A stretch of DNA of 64,000 bases from Miltoncostaea sp963762825 (GCA_963762825.1 CAVXLZ010000002.1:124001-188000); one strand, 5' to 3'. Positions 53,046 to 61,806 are shown, numbered from the stretch's first letter. Notes: generated from the sequence alone by a model not told the origin. Numbers and translations: made by a program.

Positions 53046-54203
53046 ATGGAACCCCTTCGGGCCCCGGTCCGCGTGCCGCCATGGGCCCTCATCGCCCTGA
53101 TCGCGATCCTCGGAACGGCCGTCGCGCCGGCGTGGGGAGCGCCGACGATCGCCGAGAAGCGGGCCGAGGTCGCGAGGATCACGGCCGAGCTCCAGGCGAT
53201 CGACCACCGCGTCGAGGACGCGGCCGAGGAGCACAACGGGGCCAGGTACCGACTCTCGCAGGCGCGGGGGCGCGTCACGGAGAACCGCCGGGCGATCACC
53301 CGCACGACGCGCGACCTGCGCGAGCGCCGCGAGGTGCTCGCCGATCGCATCCGGGGCATCTACACCACGCAGGAGCCCTCGCTGGCACAGGTGCTCGTGA
53401 CCAGCGGCAGCCTGTCGGCGGCCCTGGACCAGGTGCAGCTGCTCGAGAGGATCGGCGAGAACGACGCCGACCTGGTGGGAGGCCTGCGCCAGAACCGGGA
53501 GCGGCTGGCAGGGCTTCGACTCCGGCTCGTCGCGGACCGTGCCGCAGCCGGCAAGGAGGTCGCCGCCGCGGAGCGGCAGGTGAAGATCGTGGAGGGCCTG
53601 CTCGCGAGCCGCCGTGAGGTTCTCGACGGCGCTCAGGGCGACCTCGCCCAGCTGCTGGCGGCGCAGGAGGCTCAGAAGCGCCGCGAAGCGGCGGCGGCGG
53701 CCGAGCTCGCACGACAGCGCCAGGCCGCGGCGGCCGCGGCACCGGCATCGTCTCCGAGCACGAACCCACCGGCGGCGACGCCCACCCCGGCGACACCCGC
53801 GGCGCCCGCCGCCGAGCCCACTCCCGCTCCGCCCGCGTCGGCCCCCCTCCCCAGCGGCAGCGGCAACGCAGCAGCGGCCAGCGTCGCGATGAGGTACCTC
53901 GGGGTTCCGTACCGCTGGGGAGGCGCCTCGCCCTCCGGCTTTGACTGCAGCGGCCTCGCCTCGTACGCGTACGCGCAGATCGGCAAGAGCGTCCCGCACT
54001 ACACCGTCGCCATCTGGAACGCGTTCCCCAAGGTGCCCTCCGGCCAGCTCCAGGTGGGAGACCTCGTGTTCTACCGAGGGCTCGGCCACATGGGTATCTA
54101 CATCGGCGGCGGACAGTACGTCCACGCCCCCCAGACGGGTGACGTCGTCAAGGTCTCGGGCCTGAACGACCGGAGCGACTACGTGGGGGCCGTGCGCCCC
54201 TAG
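53046..54203 (+). CDS. secreted NlpC/P60 peptidoglycan endopeptidase with coiled coil
   Basis: 385 residues. Signal peptide (WALIALIAILGTAVAPAWG), a long coiled coil (about 35-225) like those of RipA/PcsB-type hydrolases, a Pro/Ala/Thr linker, and the catalytic NlpC/P60 domain (about 278-385) with Cys in GFDCSGLASYAY, His in GHMGIYIGGG and the third polar residue His in YVHAPQTG. It should cut peptide stems of peptidoglycan during growth or division; the coiled coil probably holds the enzyme inactive until a partner binds. Confidence 0.9.
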   Translation: MEPLRAPVRVPPWALIALIAILGTAVAPAWGAPTIAEKRAEVARITAELQAIDHRVEDAAEEHNGARYRLSQARGRVTENRRAITRTTRDLRERREVLADRIRGIYTTQEPSLAQVLVTSGSLSAALDQVQLLERIGENDADLVGGLRQNRERLAGLRLRLVADRAAAGKEVAAAERQVKIVEGLLASRREVLDGAQGDLAQLLAAQEAQKRREAAAAAELARQRQAAAAAAPASSPSTNPPAATPTPATPAAPAAEPTPAPPASAPLPSGSGNAAAASVAMRYLGVPYRWGGASPSGFDCSGLASYAYAQIGKSVPHYTVAIWNAFPKVPSGQLQVGDLVFYRGLGHMGIYIGGGQYVHAPQTGDVVKVSGLNDRSDYVGAVRP

Positions 54204-54291
54204 TGCGGCCGTCCAGGCAGGGCGCGGTGCGGATCGGCGGGGCTCGAGTACCCCGGACGGCTCTGGCCCGTACCCTCCTCGGTGGCGTCAC

Positions 54292-54987
54292 GTGAACCCG
54301 GATGCCCTGCGGGAGGCCGAGCGCGAGGCGCGCCTCGAGGCCGCACCCTTCTCGGTGCTGGTGGCGCTGGCGCTGATGGCGCTCGCCCTGGTCAGCCTGC
54401 GCGCCGACTGGAGGCTCTTCGACGGGGTCGGCTGGTGGCTGTGGCTCGCCGCGGCCGGGCCCTACCTCGTTCTCGCGGGGGTGCTGCTGGTGGGCCTCGA
54501 CAGAGTTCGGGGGCACGAACGGCGCCGGTCGATCGTGCAGATACTGCTCGGGATCGTCGTCGCCTGCGGCCTGCTCGAGACCGCGCTACTCGTCGCATCC
54601 CTGGTTGCGACCTCGAACCTTGGGATCGGCGGTCCGCAGTTGCTCCACAGCGCGACGACCCTGTGGCTGTCGAACGTGGTCGCCTTCGGCCTGGCGTACT
54701 GGGAGCTCGACTGCGGGGGACCCGCCGCCCGGGCCCAGGCAGACGCCCGGGTCACCCCCGACTTCCAGTTCCCACAGGACGAGAACCCGGGCCTCGCCCG
54801 GCCCGGGTGGACGCCGCACCTCGTCGACTACCTCTACCTGGCGCTGACCAACTCGGTCGCGTTCAGCCCCACGGATGCGATGCCGCTCACGCGCCGGGCC
54901 AAGGCCCTCATGGCGACCGAGTCGGCGGTCTCGGTGGTGGCGCTGCTCCTGATCGCGGCGCGCGCGATCAACATCCTGCACGCGTAG
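54292..54987 (+). CDS. uncharacterised integral membrane protein
   Basis: 231 residues, GTG start, four to five hydrophobic helices. Conserved-looking blocks include LAYWELDCGGP, DFQFPQDEN, DYLYLALTNSVAFSPTDAMPLT and AKALMATESAVSVV. I recall similar unnamed membrane proteins in many actinobacteria, whose LTNSxAFSPTDAMPL segment resembles a pore or re-entrant loop, but I cannot give a function. Stands alone between the NlpC/P60 gene and the convergent PAP2 gene. Confidence 0.7.
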   Translation: MNPDALREAEREARLEAAPFSVLVALALMALALVSLRADWRLFDGVGWWLWLAAAGPYLVLAGVLLVGLDRVRGHERRRSIVQILLGIVVACGLLETALLVASLVATSNLGIGGPQLLHSATTLWLSNVVAFGLAYWELDCGGPAARAQADARVTPDFQFPQDENPGLARPGWTPHLVDYLYLALTNSVAFSPTDAMPLTRRAKALMATESAVSVVALLLIAARAINILHA

Positions 54988-55069
54988 CGGGACCCCGCAT
55001 ACCGGGGCCGGCCCGTATCAGCCACCCGGCCGACCCCATGACTGCGGCCCACACTCCACCGCCCGGGGA

Positions 55070-55666
55070 TCAGGCCGGCGCGCGCCACTCGCCCAGGGGG
55101 ACGCGCAGGCCGGCGAGCAGTCGGTCGACCGCCGACGTCACGCGCTCGGCGATCACCGCCAAGGGGCCGCTCGCGAGCCACGCCACCGCGGCGCCCACGG
55201 CCGCGCCGGCGGCGACGTCGCCCGGGTAGTGCGCACCGACGTAGACGCGCGACAGACACACGAGCGCGGCGGCCACGAGAGCGATCGTTCCGATGCGCCG
55301 GTGGGCCAGGAGCAGCACGGTGGCGATCGCCATCGCTGCGGCGGCGTGGTCGCTGGGAAACGAGCCGTCGGTGCTCCGCGCCACCAGGGTGTGGACGTCG
55401 CCGGGGTGAGCCTGGAACGGCCGCGGACGCGCCCAGATCAGCAGCACGGCCTGGTTCACCAGCAGCGCACCGCCGGAGGCGAGCAGGGCCGTCAGCGCCC
55501 CTCGCCGCTCGCCGCGCAGCCGGCCCAGGAGGCCGACCGCGAACCAGATGGCGACGATCGACGCGAACACCGGCACCGCCCAGGTGGCCGCGTCGCGCAT
55601 GAGGGTGTCCCACGCCGCGTGGTGTCCCGCGGGCCCGTTGATGAGTTGCTCCAGCCGATAGTCCAT
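55070..55666 (-). CDS. PAP2 family membrane phosphatase (undecaprenyl-diphosphatase-like)
   Basis: 198 residues from ATG 55666, behind GGGGGATCC. Five to six helices and the three phosphatase motifs: WARPRPFQAH, SFPSDHAAAA and SRVYVGAHYPGDV. It should dephosphorylate a lipid pyrophosphate such as undecaprenyl diphosphate or phosphatidate at the outer face. A TGAGAA direct repeat with 11-bp period lies 45 bases upstream. Confidence 0.9.
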   Translation of the reverse strand: MDYRLEQLINGPAGHHAAWDTLMRDAATWAVPVFASIVAIWFAVGLLGRLRGERRGALTALLASGGALLVNQAVLLIWARPRPFQAHPGDVHTLVARSTDGSFPSDHAAAAMAIATVLLLAHRRIGTIALVAAALVCLSRVYVGAHYPGDVAAGAAVGAAVAWLASGPLAVIAERVTSAVDRLLAGLRVPLGEWRAPA

Positions 55667-55710
55667 GGATCCCCCGCGCGCTCGTTCACCGAGAGGCAAC
55701 ACCCCCGAGA

Positions 55711-55727
55711 TGAGAAGCGCGTGAGAA
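55711..55727. promoter_or_regulatory. TGARAR direct repeat before the PAP2 gene
   Basis: TGAGAA-GCGCG-TGAGAA: two identical hexamers 11 bases apart, between the PAP2 start and the DedA stop. Proposed site for the OmpR-type regulator at 58348. Confidence 0.6.
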
Positions 55728-55744
55728 CGCCGAGATGGGTCGGA

Positions 55745-56347
55745 TCAACCGACGACTGCCCCGGCGGGACGAGAGGAGGCGCGCGCTCGCGCGCTGCGCG
55801 CCCTGAACGCCGCCGCGATGCCGGCGGCGCCCGCCACCGTCCAACCGCTCGCAAGGACGATCACCGCCCCGATGGGCCCGACCCACCACACGACCGAGGC
55901 CGTAATGCCCGCCCAGCCGATCGCCCCGACGGCGTTGGCCACCATGAACCGCCCCGCGGGCATCCGGCTCGCGCCCGCGACGACGGCGGTCACGACCCTC
56001 ACACCGGCCACGAACCGGCCGAGGGCGACCGCCTTGCCCCCATGCCGGGCGAAGAAGGCCTCTCCGTGGTCGAGCAGGCGCTGCCGGTGGGCCCGGAAGG
56101 GCCCCCGATGCGCCGTGAGCGCCCGACGCCCCGCCCGCCGCCCGAACCAATAGCCGAGGTTGTCGCCGACCATCGCAGCGATCGCAGCGACGCCGATGAC
56201 GATCGGCAGGCTGAGCCCGCCGGCGGCGGCGAGCAGCGAGGCGCTGACGAGGGCCGTCTCGCCGGGGATCGGCAGACCAGCCGACTCGCCCGCCACGAGG
56301 GCCGCAAGCACCGTGTAGCCGAGGTTCGCCGGAACGCTGATCAGCAT
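55745..56347 (-). CDS. DedA family membrane protein
   Basis: 200 residues from ATG 56347 (GAGAAGGG upstream; GTG 56356 is possible). DedA/SNARE-associated signature: GLPIPGETALVSASLLAA, then GDNLGYWFGRRAGRR, FFARHGGKAVALGRFVAGVR and the following helices. DedA proteins flip or recycle undecaprenyl phosphate or other lipids; together with the PAP2 phosphatase gene next to it, recycling of a lipid carrier is a reasonable reading. A TGAGAG direct repeat lies 50 bases upstream. Confidence 0.9.
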   Translation of the reverse strand: MLISVPANLGYTVLAALVAGESAGLPIPGETALVSASLLAAAGGLSLPIVIGVAAIAAMVGDNLGYWFGRRAGRRALTAHRGPFRAHRQRLLDHGEAFFARHGGKAVALGRFVAGVRVVTAVVAGASRMPAGRFMVANAVGAIGWAGITASVVWWVGPIGAVIVLASGWTVAGAAGIAAAFRARSARARASSRPAGAVVG

Positions 56348-56396
56348 CGTCGACACCCTTCTCGAGGACCGATGCGTCGATGGAACACCCTCGCCA

Positions 56397-56413
56397 TGAG
56401 AGGCCCGTGAGAG
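56397..56413. promoter_or_regulatory. TGARAR direct repeat before the DedA gene
   Basis: TGAGAG-GCCCG-TGAGAG, 11-bp period, 50 bases before the DedA start. Confidence 0.6.
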
Positions 56414-56485
56414 GGCTCCGGTGATTCGTCTCCGCGCCGAGCACCGGAGCGGGTCGCACGCGGGTCGGAGTCCGAGAATGCGGCC

Positions 56486-56502
56486 CTCTCATCGGCCTCA
56501 CA
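56486..56502. promoter_or_regulatory. TGARAR direct repeat before the flippase-like gene
   Basis: On the minus strand TGTGAG-GCCGA-TGAGAG, 11-bp period with one mismatch, about 70 bases before GTG 56573. Confidence 0.45.
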
Positions 56503-56572
56503 TCTGAGGAACCTAGCTTCCCTCCGGAGCGTGGGGCCGGTCCCCGGGAGGAGAAAAGGAGGCACGGCGGAA

Positions 56573-57526
56573 GTGCTCGAGCTCGGCGGTCCCTTTGAGG
56601 TCCTCGGACCGATCCTCGGCCGGATCGCCGACGTGAGCCCGCTGCTCCTGGGCCTCGCCCTGGCCTTCCAGCTCGCGAAGATCCTGGCCATGAGCCAGGT
56701 GTGGCGCCGCATCCTCCAGGCGGCCTTTCCCCGGTCCTCGATCCGGGCCCGGGACACCGTGGCGCCGTACCTCGCCGGCGTCGGCCTCAACGCCGTCGTT
56801 CCCGCGAAGGCCGGCCTCCTCGCGCGCGCGGTGCTCATGAGGCGCGCCCTGCCGGCCGCCGGCTACGAGACCCTCGCGATGACGATCATGGTCGAATTCC
56901 TCATCGGATTCGCGCCGGCGATCGGCCTGGTGGTGGTGGCGATCGGGATGGGGATCCTCCCCGGCCCCGCGGGCTGGACGGGGCTCCTTCCCGGCGCCGT
57001 GCCGCACGCGCTCGCCGTTGCGCTCGGGCTCGTCGCGGTCCTCGCCCTCCTTGCACCGGTGGTTGCGCGGCGTGGCCGGACCCGCGACCGGGCCCTTGCC
57101 GCGGGACGCAGGCTGCGCCAGGGAGCCGCCATTCTCGGCAGCGGACGCGCGCTCGCCCAGGTGCTCGTCGCGCATGGGCTGGTCTGGGCCCTCCGACTGG
57201 GGTGCATCTGGGCCTTCCTCGGCGCGTTCGGGGTGAACGCTACCCCGCGCACCGTGCTGCTCGTCGTCATGGTCCAGATGCTCTCGTCGCTGGTCCCCGT
57301 CGCGCCGAACGGGGTGGGGGCGCAGCAGGGCCTGATGGTGCTCGCCCTGGCCGGAGTCGCATCCTCCGGCTCCATCCTCGCGTTCGCCGTCGGCATGCAG
57401 GCGTCGATCGCCATCCTCGACGTCGTCGCCGGCGCCGCTGCCCTCGCGCTGCACGGCGCGCCCTTGCGGGTGCTTAGGGAGCTTCGGAGCACCGCACGCG
57501 ATCCCGCCCCGGCGCCCTCGGCTTGA
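56573..57526 (+). CDS. lysylphosphatidylglycerol synthase transmembrane / UPF0104 flippase-like protein
   Basis: 317 residues from GTG 56573, behind AAAAGGAGG. Eight hydrophobic helices with family blocks VAPYLAGVGLNAVVPAKAGLLARAVLMRR and MLSSLVPVAPNGVGAQQG. This is the membrane part found in MprF and in stand-alone AglD-like proteins, thought to move lipids or lipid-linked sugars across the membrane. It has no aminoacyl-transferase domain. It belongs to an envelope-lipid group with the PAP2 and DedA genes. Confidence 0.85.
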   Translation: MLELGGPFEVLGPILGRIADVSPLLLGLALAFQLAKILAMSQVWRRILQAAFPRSSIRARDTVAPYLAGVGLNAVVPAKAGLLARAVLMRRALPAAGYETLAMTIMVEFLIGFAPAIGLVVVAIGMGILPGPAGWTGLLPGAVPHALAVALGLVAVLALLAPVVARRGRTRDRALAAGRRLRQGAAILGSGRALAQVLVAHGLVWALRLGCIWAFLGAFGVNATPRTVLLVVMVQMLSSLVPVAPNGVGAQQGLMVLALAGVASSGSILAFAVGMQASIAILDVVAGAAALALHGAPLRVLRELRSTARDPAPAPSA

Positions 57527-57534
57527 GCCTGCGA

Positions 57535-57575
57535 GCCGGCGCGGGCCGTGGTGGACCCCACGGATCCGCGCCGGC
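57535..57575. terminator. large bipartite hairpin between convergent genes
   Basis: Outer stem GCCGGCGCGG / CCGCGCCGGC (10 bp, perfect) and inner stem CCGTGG / CCACGG. Lies between the flippase-like gene and the convergent cupredoxin gene. Confidence 0.7.
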
Positions 57576-57583
57576 CGCGCTCG

Positions 57584-58069
57584 CTAACGCACCACGAAGT
57601 CCGCGTGCATGCCGCCCGCGAAGTGCCCGGGGAGGTTGCAGATCAAGGCGTAGTGGCCCACGGGCAACTTCAGGGTGAGGGGCTTGGTCGCCCCCGGCGC
57701 GAGATCCCCCGTCTCCCCGGCCGAGCCCGATTCGCTCGCCTTGCTTCCGCTGACCGGAAGGGCCGCGGCCTTCGCATCGGTCCGCACCACGACGAGCTCA
57801 TGGGTGAGCGACCCGTCGTTCCCCACCTGGAAGGTGACCGGGCCCGAGGCGGCGGCCGCCGGCGTGGCGGAGAGCGAGAACTCCGTCGGCGCTCCCAGGG
57901 AGACGGCGATCGTTCCGGGCTTCGCCGGTGCCCCTGCAGGTGCGGTGGGGGTGGTCGTTGCCGGCGAAGCCGCTGTCGGGGCGTTGCTGGTCGAGGATCC
58001 GCACGCGGTGATGGCGAGCGCCGACAGCACTGTCGCTGCGACACCTGGGATGAGTGGAAGACGTCTCAC
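57584..58069 (-). CDS. cupredoxin-domain lipoprotein
   Basis: 161 residues. Lipoprotein signal with lipobox ALAITACGSS, a Thr/Pro/Ala linker and a plastocyanin-like domain. Type 1 copper ligands are visible: His in LTHELVVV, Cys in ALICNLPGH, the His of the same motif and Met in GGMHADF. It is a surface electron carrier or copper-binding protein. A TGARAR repeat (58222) lies in the promoter region shared with the two-component genes. Confidence 0.88.
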   Translation of the reverse strand: MRRLPLIPGVAATVLSALAITACGSSTSNAPTAASPATTTPTAPAGAPAKPGTIAVSLGAPTEFSLSATPAAAASGPVTFQVGNDGSLTHELVVVRTDAKAAALPVSGSKASESGSAGETGDLAPGATKPLTLKLPVGHYALICNLPGHFAGGMHADFVVR

Positions 58070-58221
58070 GAGGGGTCACTCCTGGTCGTATGGGTGCCTG
58101 TGTGACCGCGCGGCGCAACCGACCGGCCACGCCGGTCACGGTGGGATGGACCTGCGGGCGTGTGGCGTGGAGGTCGCCGTGCGACGCGGTTTCGTTCCGG
58201 CGCCATCGGACCAGGCTCCGA

Positions 58222-58238
58222 TGAGAACTCGATGAAAG
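58222..58238. promoter_or_regulatory. TGARAR direct repeat, cupredoxin/regulator intergenic region
   Basis: TGAGAA-CTCGA-TGAAAG, 11-bp period, between the divergent cupredoxin gene and the OmpR-type regulator gene. Confidence 0.55.
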
Positions 58239-58268
58239 CAGTCCTCGTCCGCCCCGCCAGTGGCCGGC

Positions 58269-58285
58269 CTCTCACCCCCCTTTCA
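58269..58285. promoter_or_regulatory. TGARAR direct repeat, minus orientation, before the regulator gene
   Basis: On the minus strand TGAAAG-GGGGG-TGAGAG, 11-bp period, 63 bases before GTG 58348; suggests autoregulation. Confidence 0.55.
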
Positions 58286-58347
58286 TGAGCCTTCGGTTTC
58301 CTCGATGCCATCGACGCACCGATACGACACCGACCAGGGGGCCCGAC

Positions 58348-59022
58348 GTGAGGGTGCTGATCGCGGAGGACGACCGGAAGATGGCCCGGATCCTGGCGCA
58401 TGGCCTGAGGGATGCCGGCCACGCGGTGGACGTGGTCGGCGACGGGGAGGCGGCGCTGATGCGCGCCTCGGACGGTCCCTACGACGCGCTGGTCCTCGAC
58501 ATCATGCTGCCCGGACGCGACGGGCTGTCGGTGTGCCGCGCGCTTCGCGAGGCCGGCAGCCACTTGCCGGTTCTCATGCTCACCGCTCGCGATGCCGTGG
58601 GCGATCGCGTCGAGGGGCTCGATGCGGGAGGGGACGACTACCTCGTCAAGCCGTTCGCGTTCGAGGAGCTCCTCGCCCGCCTGCGCTCGCTCGGCCGGCG
58701 CGGCGGACCGGCGCGGGCACCCGAGCTGCGCCACGGCCGGGTCGGCCTCGACCCGGCATCACGCCGCGCGGAGCTCGACGGCGAACCGATAGAGCTCACC
58801 ACGCGCGAGCTGGCCCTGCTGGAGGTCTTCCTCGAGCGACCGGGCGAGCTGATCACGCGCACCGTGCTGCTCGAGCGCGTCTGGGACGATCGCTACGACG
58901 GGCTGTCCAACCTGGTGGACGTCTACGTCGGGCGATTGCGCCGCAAGCTCGGGTCGCCCCGGCAGCCGTGGCCGCTGCGCACGGTTCGCGGCGCCGGCTA
59001 CGTCCTCGACCCCGATGGCTAG
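58348..59022 (+). CDS. OmpR family response regulator
   Basis: 224 residues from GTG 58348 (AGGGGG 7 bases upstream). Receiver with Asp51 (LVLDIMLPGRDG) and Lys (DYLVKPFAF); winged-helix output with TTRELALLEVFLERPGE and LVDVYVGRLRRKLG. It overlaps the kinase gene by 8 bases. It is the best candidate to bind the TGARAR repeats in front of the neighbouring envelope genes. Confidence 0.9.
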   Translation: MRVLIAEDDRKMARILAHGLRDAGHAVDVVGDGEAALMRASDGPYDALVLDIMLPGRDGLSVCRALREAGSHLPVLMLTARDAVGDRVEGLDAGGDDYLVKPFAFEELLARLRSLGRRGGPARAPELRHGRVGLDPASRRAELDGEPIELTTRELALLEVFLERPGELITRTVLLERVWDDRYDGLSNLVDVYVGRLRRKLGSPRQPWPLRTVRGAGYVLDPDG

Positions 59023-60451
59023 CCTCGCCCGCCTCCCCCTGAGGTGGCGGGTGACGATCGTGGCGGTGCTCGTGCAGATGCTCCTCGTGGCGGCGCTCGG
59101 GGCCTTCGTCCTCGTGCGGCTGTCGCGTGACCTCACCGCCGGGATCGACGCGTCGCTGTCGGCCCGTGGCGCCCAGCTCGTGAGCGCGGTCAACGGTGGT
59201 GGTGAGGGAGGCAACTTCAGCGATTCGAGCGATGTCCGGGTGCCGGGGCTCGCGGCCAGCCAAAGCCTCACGCAGGTCGTCTCGCCCGCGGGCGTCGTCC
59301 TGGAGAGCGCCGGTGCGGCCGACGCGCACCTCGTCCTCCTGCGGCCCGATCAGGTATCCCAGGCTGAGCGCACGGCTCGGCGCTTCACCGCCACGCTCCC
59401 GACACTCGGTCGCACTCGGCTCCTGGCCATTCCCACCGGGTCGGGAGAGATCGTGGTCGTCGGCAACGGCCTGAGCTCGGTCGATCAGGCCCGATCCCAT
59501 CTTCAGGCGCTCCTCGGCGTGGGCGGCGTAGCGATGCTCCTGCTCGGCGGAGGAGCGTCGTGGTGGCTGGCGGGACGGGCCCTCCGTCCGATCGACCACC
59601 TCAGCAGCGCGGCGGCATCGATCGACGGTGACGATCTGGACCGCCGCGTCCCCGTGCCACGGACCGGGGATGAGGCGGCCAGACTCGCCCAGACTCTCAA
59701 CCGGCTGCTCGAGCGGGTCAGCGCGTCGGTCGGCAAGGAGCGAGCCTTTCTCGCCGACGCCTCGCACGAGCTGCGAACGCCGGTCGCCGTGCTGCGCGCG
59801 GAGCTCGAGGTGGCGCTGCGATCGCCCTCGACCCCTCGCGCGGCGCGTGTGGTGCTGGAGAGCATGAACGAGGAGACCGGCAGGCTCTCGAGGCTGACCG
59901 ACGATCTTCTCGCCCTTGCGCGAGCCGACGCCGGACGGCTGGAGATCGTGCGGCGGCCCTCCGATCTCGGGGAGCCTGCCGACCGCGCGGCCCGACGGGC
60001 CGGCCCGCTGGCCGCGCGACGACGGGTCGCCATCGAGACGCGCCTCGGCCCGGCGGCCGCGAGCATCGACCCCCACCGGGTCGTCCAGGTCGCCCACAAC
60101 CTGATCGACAACGCCGTGCGCCACACGCCTCCGGGGGGCACGGTCCGCCTAGAGACGGGCCTGAGCGAGGACGGCCAGGCGTTCCTGTCGGTCGCCGACG
60201 AGGGGCCCGGCATACCCGACGAGCTGGCCTCGCGCATCTTCGAGCGCTTCTCCCGAGGCGATCACGCCCGCGGACGCGACAGCGGAGGCACCGGGCTGGG
60301 CCTCGCGATCGCCCTCGCCATCGCCAAGGGACACGGCGGATCGCTCGTCCTCGAGGAGCGGGGAGCGCGGGGAAGCCGCTTCGTCCTGAAGGTCCCGGCG
60401 ATCATCGCCCCGGAGGGCGATGCGACCGTTCTCCATCGACGAGGCCTGTAG
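59015..60451 (+). CDS. sensor histidine kinase (OmpR partner)
   Basis: 478 residues. Helix 1 (VTIVAVLVQMLLVAALGAFVLV), an extracytoplasmic domain of about 130 residues, helix 2 (ALLGVGGVAMLLLGGGASWWL), HAMP, HisKA with phosphoacceptor His in DASHELRTPVAVLRAELEVAL, and an ATPase domain (NLIDNAVRHTPPGG, DEGPGIPDEL, GTGLGLAIALAIAKGHGG). This is the TrcS/CutS-like layout common for actinobacterial envelope or metal sensors. The cupredoxin gene upstream suggests that copper or redox stress may be sensed. Confidence 0.9.
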   Translation: MASLARLPLRWRVTIVAVLVQMLLVAALGAFVLVRLSRDLTAGIDASLSARGAQLVSAVNGGGEGGNFSDSSDVRVPGLAASQSLTQVVSPAGVVLESAGAADAHLVLLRPDQVSQAERTARRFTATLPTLGRTRLLAIPTGSGEIVVVGNGLSSVDQARSHLQALLGVGGVAMLLLGGGASWWLAGRALRPIDHLSSAAASIDGDDLDRRVPVPRTGDEAARLAQTLNRLLERVSASVGKERAFLADASHELRTPVAVLRAELEVALRSPSTPRAARVVLESMNEETGRLSRLTDDLLALARADAGRLEIVRRPSDLGEPADRAARRAGPLAARRRVAIETRLGPAAASIDPHRVVQVAHNLIDNAVRHTPPGGTVRLETGLSEDGQAFLSVADEGPGIPDELASRIFERFSRGDHARGRDSGGTGLGLAIALAIAKGHGGSLVLEERGARGSRFVLKVPAIIAPEGDATVLHRRGL

Positions 60452-60828
60452 GCGGCGAGGCCTCGACTCCACAGTGGGTCCCTTGTGAACGCCGCGGGCG
60501 CGGGCCTCCGCTCGCGCATCGGCGAGGTGACGCGGCCTGCACCCATCGTGCTCATCACATCCCGCTCCCCGGGGTGCCGCCCTCAGGTACACGCTGCCAA
60601 CCACGTGGAGCTCGCGGGCACCGGATACGGCGTCAACCTCGCTCCTGGTCCATCTCCGCCTATGTCATCGGGCTTCTCGAATTCGAGGCGCGGAACGATG
60701 GACGGTCCTCATCGCCACCACATGAGATCGGGTTTAGCTCCCCTTCACGGTGATGTCAGCAGACGGGTCCTACCGTTGTTGCACGGCCGGACATCGGCCC
60801 TCGCACATCACACGAACAGGAGAACGCC
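60452..60828 (+). other. intergenic region, no gene seen
   Basis: 377 bases between the kinase and PepSY genes. No frame here has coding character. A less GC-rich patch near 60725-60775 (GGGTTTAGCTCCCCTTCACGG) is the likely promoter region of the PepSY gene; it contains one TGARAR-like half-site on the minus strand (GTGAAGG) but no clean 11-bp repeat. Confidence 0.5.
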
Positions 60829-61503
60829 ATGCGTTTCAACCGCCGCAAGATCGCCGCCTCCCTGGGCGCTGCACTCGCCCTCGGCGGGGTGGGCACCGGC
60901 ATCGCCGCCGCCACGAGCTCGAGCACCCCGGCGCCCGCCATGGTGAGGCCGGCATCGCCCTCCGCGACCCAGGCTGCGCCCTCGACGACGACCCCGGCGA
61001 TGCCCTCCAAGGCCCCGACGGCGGCCGCGACCACCAAGGCCGATCCGATCGAGGCGAACTCCCCCGATCGGGCCGACGCCAAGACCACCAAGGCCGATCC
61101 GGCCGAGGCGCACTCGCCCGACAGGGCCAATGGAAAGGACGATCCGAACGAGGCGAACTCGCCCGACAAGGGTGACCTGGCTCCGAACGCCTCGAGCGTC
61201 CAGGCGCCGGATGCGCCCGACGGTCCGGAGACCGGCGAGCAGTCGGAGGCTGCCGAGGCGGCTTCGGACAAGGCCGAGTCGGCCAAGCTCGCGTCCCTCG
61301 CCAAGGTGGACAAGGCGACCGCCGAGAAGGCCGCCCTCGCAACGGTCCCCGGCAGCGTCGTGACGGCCGAGCTCGGCAACGAGAACGGCAACGTCACGTG
61401 GCAGGTCAACGTGAGGGCCACAAACGGCACGCAGCATGAGGTCCACGTCGATGCCGGCAACGGCAAGGTCCTCTCCGCCCATGCGGACGGTCAGGACGAC
61501 TGA
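60829..61503 (+). CDS. secreted PepSY-domain protein with short tandem repeats
   Basis: 224 residues, ribosome binding site AGGAGAACGCC. Signal peptide (IAASLGAALALGGVGTGIAAA). The middle carries three imperfect repeats of the type KADPIEANSPDR / KADPAEAHSPDR / DPNEANSPDK (about residues 70-120). The C-terminus is a PepSY domain (TAEKAALATVPGSVVTAEL, GNVTWQVNVRATNG, EVHVDAGNGKVLSAH). PepSY proteins often inhibit proteases or modulate envelope sensors; it may report to the kinase encoded upstream. Confidence 0.82.
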   Translation: MRFNRRKIAASLGAALALGGVGTGIAAATSSSTPAPAMVRPASPSATQAAPSTTTPAMPSKAPTAAATTKADPIEANSPDRADAKTTKADPAEAHSPDRANGKDDPNEANSPDKGDLAPNASSVQAPDAPDGPETGEQSEAAEAASDKAESAKLASLAKVDKATAEKAALATVPGSVVTAELGNENGNVTWQVNVRATNGTQHEVHVDAGNGKVLSAHADGQDD

Positions 61504-61525
61504 CGACGGTAGGCCGGCCGAGGAG

Positions 61526-61561
61526 CACAGGGCCCCACCCCGAAAGGGCTGGGGCCCTGTG
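61526..61561 (+). terminator. hairpin after the PepSY gene
   Basis: CACAGGGCCCCA / TGGGGCCCTGTG, 12-bp perfect stem with a 12-base loop, 22 bases after the stop. The rest of the 326-base gap to the next gene holds nothing else that I recognise except a weak TGARAR repeat at 61790. Confidence 0.8.
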
Positions 61562-61789
61562 TGCGTACGTGGGCTCGGCTACCACCACCACCGGTCCTCC
61601 GGGCGAGGATGGCCGGAACGCTCGGAGCGGCGCGGCTCCCCTGCGCCACCGGCTGCTCGAGGACGAGCGGTCCGGTGCGCCCCTTGGCGATGGCAGGAAC
61701 GATCCGCCGGCCCTGACAGCCTGATCGGCGCACTTCCGGTGCCATCCACCCCCGTCCGATCCGCCGGAGGAATGGCGCGGAGACCGTCG

Positions 61790-61806
61790 TCCTCATGGCG
61801 CTTTCA
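61790..61806. promoter_or_regulatory. TGARAR-like repeat before the broken receiver gene
   Basis: On the minus strand TGAAAG-CGCCA-TGAGGA, 11-bp period but a weaker second half, 24 bases before ATG 61830. Confidence 0.4.
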
